The notes under the pieces were generated by a model, which worked only from the letters and a program-made list of their open reading frames with translations, searched no databases and was not told the origin of the DNA. From contig JAHEMP010000141.1 in NCBI GenBank assembly GCA_024643585.1, positions 1 to 6,396 of the forward strand: DNA of 6,396 bases, read 5' to 3'. Of this stretch, positions 1-5,060 are shown piece after piece; position 1 is the first letter of the stretch, and each line of letters opens with the position of its first letter. Origin of the DNA: Crocinitomicaceae bacterium. Its GTDB lineage: Bacteria > Bacteroidota > Bacteroidia > Flavobacteriales_D > Crocinitomicaceae. The translations under genes and the position numbers were made by a program.

Positions 1-321
1 AATTTCCGTTTTTGAATCATAAGTAAGTTGATTGCAAAAGAGATTGAGACCACCCGGTTTGGTGATGTGAACATTTTTAAATGCTTTGATCTCACTCGTT
101 TTTTTATAATAAACGGCAGAATCACAATACAACATGTTTCCATCAAATTTGAAAACTACATTCCCCGCAGCATAGGTGATTCCTAATTTTTCGTTACCGC
201 TCATTCTTTCGGAACCAGGCAATAGTTCAAGAAATTTCACCTGACCAAAAGCCGAAGCTGTTGTCAAAAAAAATGCGCTTACGAAAAGCGCACCAAAGCC
301 TATGACTTTATTTCTTTTCAA
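1..321 (-). CDS. OstA-like (LptA/OstA-family) envelope protein, N-terminal 107 codons; 3' end outside the window
   Basis: This is the first 107 residues of an exported protein whose C-terminus lies beyond the left edge. Residues 1-27 form a clear signal peptide: basic KRNK, a hydrophobic core (VIGFGALFVSAFFLTTASA), then a likely cleavage after AFGQ. The mature part has GNVVFKFDG (about 53-61), MLYCDSAVYY (63-72), FKNVHI (81-86) and LTYDSKT (99-105). This pattern resembles the beta-jellyroll strands of Bacteroidota OstA-like proteins, the family of LptA and the LptD N-terminal domain that carries LPS across the periplasm. The role in LPS transport is inferred from the family. The only available start is TTG at 321-319, because the frame has the purA stop one codon upstream and no ATG before residue 40. 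The gene lies 3 nt after purA in the same frame and is probably cotranscribed and translationally coupled. Confidence 0.8.
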   Translation of the reverse strand, partial: MKRNKVIGFGALFVSAFFLTTASAFGQVKFLELLPGSERMSGNEKLGITYAAGNVVFKFDGNMLYCDSAVYYKKTSEIKAFKNVHITKPGGLNLFCNQLTYDSKTEI

Positions 322-324
322 ATA

Positions 325-1596
325 TTAATTTTTCAAAGTCTGTGAACGATCTGGTCCAACTGAAACTACTTTTACCGGTACTTCCAATTTTTGTTCCAAA
401 TATTCAACGTAGGCCTTTAATTCTGCTGGTGAATCAGCATAACTGCTTAATCCAGTTAAATCCGTTTTCCAACCTTTTACTTTTTCGTAAACCGGCGTAC
501 AAATCATATTAGCGATATCATAAGGCAAATAATCCATTCGTTTGCCATCCACCATGTAGTGTGTGCATACTTCAATTTCATCGAATATACTCAAAACATC
601 AGCCTTCATCATCGAAAGTTCAGTGACACCATTTACCATTATTGCATATCTCAATGCTGGTAAATCTATCCATCCACATCTTCTTGGACGACCAGTTGTG
701 GCTCCAAACTCTCTTCCTTCGGCACGGATTTGTTCACCAACTTCATCTAACAATTCAGTAGGGAAAGGTCCGCTTCCAACACGCGTACAATACGCTTTGA
801 AAATACCGATTACTCTTCCGATTGAATTAGGAGGAACACCTAAACCTGTGCAAGTTCCTGCCGTTACAGTATTCGAAGATGTAACAAATGGATAGGTTCC
901 AAAATCTATGTCCAACATTGTTCCCTGAGCCCCTTCCGCTAAGATTTTCTTACCAGACTTTCTAGCATCATAAAAGTATTGTTCACTATCAATGGCATCC
1001 AGTCCTTTTAATATTTCAATACCTTCCATCCAAGGGCCTTCCAATTCCGATAAATTGTAAGTAAATCCGTCATAATGACTTAAAATCCCAATGTGTTTTT
1101 CCACCAAGGAATTGTATTTCTCCTTGAAATTTGGCAAGAAAATATCACCAACTCTAAGTCCATTTCTTCCAGTTTTATCCATGTATGTTGGTCCGATACC
1201 TTTCAAAGTAGAGCCAATTTTATCGTGTCCTTTTGCATGTTCAGAAGCTTGATCCAATAAACGGTGCGTAGGTAAAATTAAATGTGCCTTTTTTGAAATA
1301 ACCAAACGATTTTTGATGTCTAGTTTATAGGGAGCTAATTTTTCCAATTCTTTTTGGAAAATAACGGGGTCAATTACCACACCATTACCAATTACGTTCA
1401 TTACACCATCTCTGAATATTCCTGAAGGAATAGTGTGTAAAACGTGTTTGTGTCCTTCAAATTCAAGGGTATGCCCTGCGTTTGGCCCACCTTGAAAGCG
1501 AGCAATAATGTCATATTGAGGTGTTAGTACATCGACGATTTTTCCTTTTCCTTCGTCGCCCCATTGCAAACCTAAAAGTACATCTACTTGAGTCAT
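325..1596 (-). CDS. purA: Adenylosuccinate synthetase (IMP-aspartate ligase)
   Basis: The product condenses IMP and L-aspartate, using GTP, to adenylosuccinate, the first committed step from IMP to AMP in the cytoplasm. The 423-residue protein is complete and near the usual bacterial length of about 430. The signature GLQWGDEGKGK spans residues 9-19 with the catalytic aspartate D14, and GGPNAGHT (36-43) carries the catalytic histidine H42. IGSTLKGIGPTY (127-138) contributes to IMP binding, and EGAQG (221-225) with DFGTYPFVTSSN (231-242) is also characteristic of the family. TTGRPRRCGW (300-309) is the aspartate/IMP loop, KAD (331-333) contacts the guanine, and GPDR (414-417) is at the C-terminal end. 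All key residues are present. The ATG start matches the family N-terminus. It follows the STAS gene by 6 nt and is followed 3 nt later by the OstA-like gene, so it sits inside an operon led by fur. Confidence 0.98.
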   Translation of the reverse strand: MTQVDVLLGLQWGDEGKGKIVDVLTPQYDIIARFQGGPNAGHTLEFEGHKHVLHTIPSGIFRDGVMNVIGNGVVIDPVIFQKELEKLAPYKLDIKNRLVISKKAHLILPTHRLLDQASEHAKGHDKIGSTLKGIGPTYMDKTGRNGLRVGDIFLPNFKEKYNSLVEKHIGILSHYDGFTYNLSELEGPWMEGIEILKGLDAIDSEQYFYDARKSGKKILAEGAQGTMLDIDFGTYPFVTSSNTVTAGTCTGLGVPPNSIGRVIGIFKAYCTRVGSGPFPTELLDEVGEQIRAEGREFGATTGRPRRCGWIDLPALRYAIMVNGVTELSMMKADVLSIFDEIEVCTHYMVDGKRMDYLPYDIANMICTPVYEKVKGWKTDLTGLSSYADSPAELKAYVEYLEQKLEVPVKVVSVGPDRSQTLKN

Positions 1597-1602
1597 TGAT
1601 TG

Positions 1603-1947
1603 TTATTTAAAATGTTTTTCAGCTTCGGCCAAATTTGGGTAAATACTGAATATTTCATTGATTTTAGTTATCGTAAAAAGCGTGTTTAATCCTTCATTCA
1701 AACTACAAAGAATTAAGTCGCCATTAGCTGTTCTTGCTTTCGTAAGGGTCCTAACCATAATGTTTAACCCACTAGAATTGCATTGTTTTAATTCGGACAA
1801 ATCAAAAATTATATTATGTTGACCCGCCGTAATTTCTCGGTCGATTTTATCATTCAACGTAAGCGAATCACCTTCATTGGTTAATTTCCCTTTGAAAATA
1901 AAAAGCAATGAACCTTTAAGTTCTTTCGTATCAAATGAGAAAGCCAT
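1603..1947 (-). CDS. Single-domain STAS protein (anti-sigma-factor-antagonist type)
   Basis: The 114-residue protein is essentially one STAS domain, the fold of SpoIIAA/RsbV-type anti-anti-sigma factors. Visible strands are SLLFIFKGKLT (13-23), HNIIFDLSEL (44-53) and GDLILCSLN (76-84). The loop QCNSSGLNIMVRTL (55-68) matches the phosphorylation loop usually written DSSGL, with asparagine replacing the aspartate, and S58 or S59 at the position normally phosphorylated by a partner kinase. Related proteins act by partner switching with an anti-sigma kinase and a phosphatase, but neither partner is in this window, so the role here is unknown. I chose ATG 1947: it gives the family N-terminus (MAFSFDTK) and leaves a 1-nt gap after fur, whereas the upstream ATG at 2022 would overlap fur and add 25 non-STAS residues. 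The next gene, purA, starts 6 nt after its stop. Confidence 0.88.
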   Translation of the reverse strand: MAFSFDTKELKGSLLFIFKGKLTNEGDSLTLNDKIDREITAGQHNIIFDLSELKQCNSSGLNIMVRTLTKARTANGDLILCSLNEGLNTLFTITKINEIFSIYPNLAEAEKHFK

Positions 1948-1948
1948 A

Positions 1949-2404
1949 TTACTTATCTTTTTTACTTTCCGATTTTCGAACACCATAGAAATACAAAGAA
2001 TGATGCTGTATTTCAACGCCAAGAATTTCTTCTATTGTCGATTTTATATTTTGAATACGGGGATCACAAAACTCTATTACTTCACCTGTATCTGTACAAA
2101 TCACATGATCATGCTGTTTGCTGCCGTGTGCTTTTTCAAATTGTGAGTTTGTATTGCCGAATTGGTGTTTTCGAACCAAATTGCAAGCCATCAATAAGTC
2201 GATAGTGTTGTATAATGTTGCTCTCGAAACACGGTAATTGTGATTCTTCATTTTGAAGTACAAACCTTCAATGTCAAAATGTCCTTCGTAATCGTAAATT
2301 TCAGAGAGTATGGCAAATCGTTCAGGAGTTTTCCTGTGTCCATTTTGCTCGAGATAAGCAGAAAATATGTTTTTGACTTTCGTCTGTAAATCTTGATTTA
2401 ACAT
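1949..2404 (-). CDS. fur: Fur-family metal-responsive transcriptional regulator
   Basis: The 151-residue protein has the Fur layout: an N-terminal winged helix and a C-terminal metal-binding and dimerisation domain. GHRKTPERFAIL (22-33) and YRVSRATLYNTIDLL (57-71) are the conserved DNA-binding helices, and GHFDIEGLY (41-49) carries the metal-site histidine H42. KQHDHVICTDTGEVIEFCDPR (96-116) holds the HDH metal ligands and the start of the structural zinc motif, and HH at 134-135 completes the regulatory metal region. It should repress iron or other metal genes in the cytoplasm; Fur, Zur or PerR type cannot be fixed from sequence alone, though similarity to Flavobacteriia Fur is high. The second cysteine of the usual CxxC is threonine (C103, T106). 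I prefer ATG 2404; an in-frame TTG lies two codons upstream at 2410. It leads the cluster fur-STAS-purA-ostA-like. Confidence 0.93.
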   Translation of the reverse strand: MLNQDLQTKVKNIFSAYLEQNGHRKTPERFAILSEIYDYEGHFDIEGLYFKMKNHNYRVSRATLYNTIDLLMACNLVRKHQFGNTNSQFEKAHGSKQHDHVICTDTGEVIEFCDPRIQNIKSTIEEILGVEIQHHSLYFYGVRKSESKKDK

Positions 2405-2421
2405 GGTCAAAATTCAAAAGG

Positions 2422-2429
2422 CAAATTTA
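2422..2429 (-). promoter_or_regulatory. Candidate -7 promoter box for the fur-STAS-purA operon
   Basis: The minus strand reads TAAATTTG, an exact match to the Bacteroidota -7 element TAnnTTTG, 17 nt before the fur ATG. This would give a very short leader. The nearest upstream TTG is 25 nt away, longer than the usual -33 spacing, so the -33 element is weak. Confidence 0.45.
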
Positions 2430-2436
2430 GTGAATT

Positions 2437-2468
2437 AAATGAAAGTCTTGTCTGCAATAAAGTCATTT
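2437..2468. promoter_or_regulatory. Inverted repeat upstream of fur, possible operator
   Basis: AAATGA (2437-2442) and TCATTT (2463-2468) are perfect inverted arms whose starts are 26 bp apart, with near-symmetric A/T flanks. They straddle the area expected for the -33 element of the fur promoter, so they could be an autoregulatory operator. Arms this short and AT-rich can arise by chance. Confidence 0.2.
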
Positions 2469-2533
2469 TAACGGTATTGTTTATTAATTCGGTTCTATGT
2501 TGATAAGTTAAGTCGTCTGAGGTTATAAATAGA

Positions 2534-2562
2534 GTAGGGCCGAATTAAAAATCCGGCCCTAC
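2534..2562 (-). terminator. Intrinsic terminator after the TerB-like gene
   Basis: A perfect 9-bp GC-rich stem, GTAGGGCCG (2534-2542) with CGGCCCTAC (2554-2562), closes an 11-nt AT-rich loop. On the minus strand it begins 21 nt past the TerB-like stop codon and is followed by a moderately U-rich tract (TCTATTTATAA). It lies between the TerB-like gene and the fur promoter and should insulate them. A short CTTTT also follows the stem on the plus strand, but no plus-strand gene leads into it. Confidence 0.8.
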
Positions 2563-2583
2563 CTTTTAAAATCTCTAATTAGC

Positions 2584-3006
2584 TTAAAGTATGCTGTCAA
2601 GAATATCTTCACGCGTTTTCCCACGTTTAACCATATCAAGAATTAAAGGGTATTTTTCATCCATTCTTTCTTGGGTAAAACCTAGAGCTATTCCAAAACG
2701 ATGAACTAAAACATCTTCTTTTTCATTCACGACACCATCGGCAAATATCATCTGAATTAATTGAATGAATCGCTCGTATCTTTCTTCCCTTGAAATTGGG
2801 GGAATCATTGGGTAACTATTGGAATCATCCATAATTTCCTTAACTTGCTCATCTGTTATAGAAAGTCTTTGAGCCATTCTATTCAACAAGGCTTTTTCCT
2901 CGGCACCCAATTTACCGTCTATACGCGCCAGCATAATTAAGTTTCTAAAATGTCCTTTTTGACTTGATTGTTCTCCTGTTTCAAATCTATGTGCAATTGT
3001 TCCCAT
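2584..3006 (-). CDS. TerB-like (tellurite-resistance TerB family) cytoplasmic protein
   Basis: The 140-residue protein is predicted to be all-helical and soluble, with no signal peptide. It shows the internal duplication typical of TerB folds: ARIDGKLGAEEKALLNRM (27-44, with D30, E36 and E37) and FADGVVNEKEDVLVHRF (88-104, with D90, E95 and E97). Each half has an acidic DG-x(4,5)-E cluster, which in TerB proteins binds metal near the interface of the two halves. The family name comes from tellurite operons, but many members are stand-alone and of unknown function. No other ter gene is present here, so a tellurite role should not be assumed. It lies 46 nt downstream of gmhA on the same strand, has its own candidate -7 box, and ends before a strong terminator. 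The start ATG is well placed after an AT-rich leader. Confidence 0.75.
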   Translation of the reverse strand: MGTIAHRFETGEQSSQKGHFRNLIMLARIDGKLGAEEKALLNRMAQRLSITDEQVKEIMDDSNSYPMIPPISREERYERFIQLIQMIFADGVVNEKEDVLVHRFGIALGFTQERMDEKYPLILDMVKRGKTREDILDSIL

Positions 3007-3028
3007 GTTGTTACGTCAATTATTTTTG

Positions 3029-3036
3029 CAAATGTA
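3029..3036 (-). promoter_or_regulatory. Candidate -7 promoter box for the TerB-like gene
   Basis: The minus strand reads TACATTTG, matching TAnnTTTG, 22 nt before the TerB-like ATG and inside the 46-nt gap after gmhA. No good -33 TTG is seen at standard spacing. It suggests that the gene can be transcribed independently of gmhA. Confidence 0.4.
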
Positions 3037-3052
3037 GTGAATCTTTAATTTT

Positions 3053-3619
3053 TTAATCGATATTTTTTTCAATGAAGTCGATAAAACAATGAATTACCTT
3101 TATGTGAATTTCTTGAGCCCTGTCTGCATAAACTGCCTTTGGAGCACGGATTTCAACATCGCAATGATCTGCCATTTTTCCACCATCTTTTCCAGTTAAA
3201 CCAATGACTTTCATCCCTTTTTGTTTGGCAGCCTCAATGGCATTTAAAACATTTTTCGAATTTCCTGAAGTAGAAATTGCCAGTAGTACATCTCCTTTTT
3301 GACCAACACCTTCTAAATATCTTGAAAAAATGTATTCGAAACCGTAATCATTACCAACGCAAGAAATATGACTTGGGTCGGAGATGGAAATTGCTGCCAA
3401 AGCTTTTCGATCGTCTCTGTAACGGCCACTCAATTCTTCTGCGAAATGCATCGCGTCGCACATTGAACCGCCATTTCCACAACTTATGATTTTATTCCCT
3501 GAATTTATGGCATTTACCATGATTCGACCGGCTGCTTCAATTTTTGTGAAATTGTCGTCGTTTGAAAATTTAGCTAAAATTTCTGTTGCTTCTTCGAACT
3601 GTTTTTTAATATCCTCCAT
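3053..3619 (-). CDS. gmhA: Sedoheptulose-7-phosphate isomerase (phosphoheptose isomerase)
   Basis: The product converts sedoheptulose 7-phosphate to D-glycero-D-manno-heptose 7-phosphate, the first step toward ADP- or GDP-heptose for LPS core or other glycans. The 188-residue protein is one SIS domain and aligns closely with E. coli GmhA (192 residues). Matching segments are SCGNGG (46-51), CDAMHFAEEL (54-63), HISCVGNDYGF (84-94), AISTSGNSKNV (114-124), LTGKDGGKMA (141-150) and YADRAQEIHIKVIH (164-177). The expected zinc and catalytic residues are present at H58, E62, Q169 and H177, each offset by 3 from E. coli numbering. I chose ATG 3619 because it gives the family N-terminus; an upstream ATG at 3718 would add 33 unrelated residues and overlap the divergent gene. 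No other heptose-pathway gene is in the window. It is divergent from the secreted-protein/SDR pair. Confidence 0.95.
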   Translation of the reverse strand: MEDIKKQFEEATEILAKFSNDDNFTKIEAAGRIMVNAINSGNKIISCGNGGSMCDAMHFAEELSGRYRDDRKALAAISISDPSHISCVGNDYGFEYIFSRYLEGVGQKGDVLLAISTSGNSKNVLNAIEAAKQKGMKVIGLTGKDGGKMADHCDVEIRAPKAVYADRAQEIHIKVIHCFIDFIEKNID

Positions 3620-3637
3620 GATTCGTGTTGAGATATT

Positions 3638-3645
3638 CAAAAGTA
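3638..3645 (-). promoter_or_regulatory. Candidate -7 promoter box for gmhA
   Basis: The minus strand reads TACTTTTG, matching TAnnTTTG, 18 nt before the gmhA ATG. No clear -33 TTG is found 17-23 nt upstream. Confidence 0.4.
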
Positions 3646-3675
3646 GGAATTCATTTGAAAAGAATAATATATCAG

Positions 3676-3683
3676 CAAACTTA
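3676..3683 (-). promoter_or_regulatory. Second candidate -7 box pointing toward gmhA
   Basis: The minus strand reads TAAGTTTG, also matching TAnnTTTG, 56 nt before the gmhA start. It sits back to back with the plus-strand box at 3685-3692, separated by one base, so it may equally be half of a palindromic site. Confidence 0.25.
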
Positions 3684-3684
3684 T

Positions 3685-3692
3685 TATCTTTG
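3685..3692 (+). promoter_or_regulatory. Candidate -7 promoter box for the secreted-protein/SDR pair
   Basis: TATCTTTG matches TAnnTTTG. Transcription from it would begin around 3696-3700, at or just after the ATG at 3698, which supports translation from the ATG at 3719 instead. The only upstream TTTG (3654-3657) is 27 nt away, so the -33 is weak. Confidence 0.4.
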
Positions 3693-3718
3693 GAAGGATG
3701 ATAAAAACAAACAATCAA

Positions 3719-4141
3719 ATGAAAAATCTCTACCTATTAATTCTCCTTATTTGTTTAGGATCCTTCGATCTTGGTGCACAAACATGTTATACTCAGCTAG
3801 AAAAGGCATTTACAAAACGTGGTTCTTACACCATTTCAGATGACATGCATCGCCATGTAATTATTTCATTTTTCACTCCTTCTGACACGAGTTGCGTAAC
3901 AGGTAAAGTTAGGGTTGAAAACGGAACCATAACTTCCATATTTATTGAATATCAGGACAATACGTTTGAATTAATGGAAAGAAAGTTTTTTAACGCTAAG
4001 AAGCAGTTTCCTACTATTTCAAACGGTATATCCGAGTTGATTTATACTGCAGAAGGAGAAAAGTTCAAGGTTATTTTCATTGATAAGTTGAAACCGAAAG
4101 CCAAAGAATATAACCCCGCGGTCCTTCCTTCAGATTTATAA
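3719..4141 (+). CDS. Small secreted protein of unknown function
   Basis: I do not recognise a named family. The 140-residue protein begins with a signal peptide: KN, then a hydrophobic core LYLLILLICLGSF, and a likely signal peptidase I site after LGAQ (18-21). The mature part of about 119 residues is mixed alpha/beta and has two cysteines, C23 and C59, that could form a disulfide. Alternating strands are visible at HVIISFF (46-52), TGKVRVENGTITSIFIEYQD (61-80) and EKFKVIFIDKL (114-124). The C-terminus (KPKAKEYNPAVLPSDL) looks extended. I chose ATG 3719 because the leader there is A-rich, the signal peptide then has a normal n-region, and the candidate promoter would start transcription near the alternative ATG at 3698. 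It lies 3 nt upstream of the SDR gene and is probably cotranscribed with it. It is likely periplasmic or exported. Confidence 0.75.
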   Translation: MKNLYLLILLICLGSFDLGAQTCYTQLEKAFTKRGSYTISDDMHRHVIISFFTPSDTSCVTGKVRVENGTITSIFIEYQDNTFELMERKFFNAKKQFPTISNGISELIYTAEGEKFKVIFIDKLKPKAKEYNPAVLPSDL

Positions 4142-4144
4142 AAA

Positions 4145-4936
4145 ATGAATTTTTCTGGAAAAACAGCTTGGGTAATGGGTGCTAGCTCTGGAATTGGAGC
4201 AGAACTTTCAAAACAATTAGCAGAAAAAGGTGCAAAAGTTATTCTGTCTGCACGAAATGAAAATGCTTTAAATGAAATTAAGCACACCTTAAAAAATGAA
4301 GACCTGCATTTTGTTTTTCCTTTTGATCTTGAAAATACAAGCGATGTAGATTCAAAGGTTTCTTCTTTGATTGGAAAAGTAGGTGAAATACACTATTTGT
4401 TCAACAATGGAGGACTTAGTCAAAGGGCAACTGCATTTGAAACCCAAATGGTTGTAGAGCGCAAAATAATGGAGATAAATTATTTTGGCAACATTGCGGT
4501 GGCAAAAGCTCTTTTGCCATACATGAGAAAACAAGGTGGCGGTAAAATAATTGTCATTTCGAGTATTGCAGGGAAGTTTGGATTCTTTTTAAGAGCCGCG
4601 TATAGCGCTTCAAAACACGCTCTCCATGGGTTTTATGAAAGTCTGCGTCTAGAGGAAGAAGAAAATAACATCACCGTTCATATCATGTGCCCAGGAAAAA
4701 TAAATACAGACATTTCGAAAAATGCTTTAACGGAATCCGGTGAAAAGCACGGAGTTATGGACCATAATCAAAAAACGGGAATGACCGTAAGTGACTGTAC
4801 GAATGAAATCCTAAAAGCGGTCGAAAAAAACAAACGCGAAAAGTTAATAGGGGGGAAAGAAACGATTGCAGTTTATATCAAACGATTTTTTCCAAACCTG
4901 TTTTACAAAATAATTAGAAAACAATCAGCAGTATAG
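4145..4936 (+). CDS. Classical short-chain dehydrogenase/reductase (SDR), DHRS7-like
   Basis: The 263-residue protein is a complete classical SDR, an NAD(P)-dependent oxidoreductase with a Rossmann fold. The cofactor glycine motif is GASSGIG (12-18), with SAR at 35-37 after the second strand, where an arginine favours NADP(H). NNGG (87-90) replaces the usual NNAG and is followed by LSQRA, a combination seen in DHRS7-type SDRs. The catalytic set is N112 (INYFG), S139 or S140 (ISSIAG), Y153 and K157 (YSASK). MCPGKINTDI (181-190) matches the PG...T segment. The substrate cannot be told from sequence. The C-terminal segment (about 240-258, IAVYIKRFFPNLFYKIIRK) is basic and hydrophobic and may contact the membrane. 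It starts 3 nt after the secreted-protein gene behind an A-rich leader, so the two likely form a bicistronic operon. No clear terminator follows. Confidence 0.92.
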   Translation: MNFSGKTAWVMGASSGIGAELSKQLAEKGAKVILSARNENALNEIKHTLKNEDLHFVFPFDLENTSDVDSKVSSLIGKVGEIHYLFNNGGLSQRATAFETQMVVERKIMEINYFGNIAVAKALLPYMRKQGGGKIIVISSIAGKFGFFLRAAYSASKHALHGFYESLRLEEEENNITVHIMCPGKINTDISKNALTESGEKHGVMDHNQKTGMTVSDCTNEILKAVEKNKREKLIGGKETIAVYIKRFFPNLFYKIIRKQSAV

Positions 4937-4977
4937 TTCGTTTTGTGGCAACCTTTTCTGTTTTTTATGCGTAATTG

Positions 4978-5011
4978 TTTTGGCAGTTAGTTAGCAAAAG
5001 GTTTAGTTTTA
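4978..5011 (+). promoter_or_regulatory. Candidate promoter for the SBBP-repeat protein gene
   Basis: TTTTG (4978-4982) and TAGTTTTA (5004-5011) are separated by 21 nt, a normal spacing for the Bacteroidota -33/-7 promoter. The -7 box differs from TAnnTTTG only at its last base. The leader to the TTG start would be about 44 nt. The rest of the 4937-5060 gap shows only a weak inverted repeat. Confidence 0.35.
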
Positions 5012-5060
5012 CACTTAGTCATAAAAGTACCACCGGTTCTCTAAAAATATTTACAACGAT

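Noticed and set aside
563..895. Plus-strand open frame of 110 codons inside purA
   Set aside because: It lies wholly antisense to a complete, well-conserved purA and its translation has no recognisable domain.
1948..2022. Longer STAS protein starting at the ATG at 2022
   Set aside because: The extra 25 residues overlap the end of fur in another frame and do not resemble a STAS N-terminus; the ATG at 1947 gives a normal domain.
1877..2146. Plus-strand open frame of 89 codons across the STAS and fur genes
   Set aside because: It is antisense to two genes with clear motifs, and its hydrophobic, phenylalanine-rich translation is what antisense reading of such genes gives.
2584..3006. Tellurite-resistance operon
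   Set aside because: Only one TerB-like gene is present, with none of terA, terC, terD, terE or terZ; the family name alone does not indicate the phenotype.
3277..3701. Two plus-strand open frames of about 70 codons within and just before gmhA
   Set aside because: Both are antisense to gmhA, whose zinc and catalytic residues are all intact, and neither has recognisable features.
3620..3718. 33-residue N-terminal extension of gmhA
   Set aside because: The extension is absent from GmhA proteins, runs through the divergent promoter region and overlaps the opposite gene's leader.
4042..4534. Minus-strand open frames opposite the secreted-protein and SDR genes
   Set aside because: They are antisense to a complete SDR with all motifs and have no supporting start context or domain.
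4950..5003. Inverted repeat AACCTTTT / AAAAGGTT as a terminator after the SDR gene
   Set aside because: The arms are only 8 bp, mostly A/T, and separated by 38 nt, with no following U-tract typical of an intrinsic terminator.
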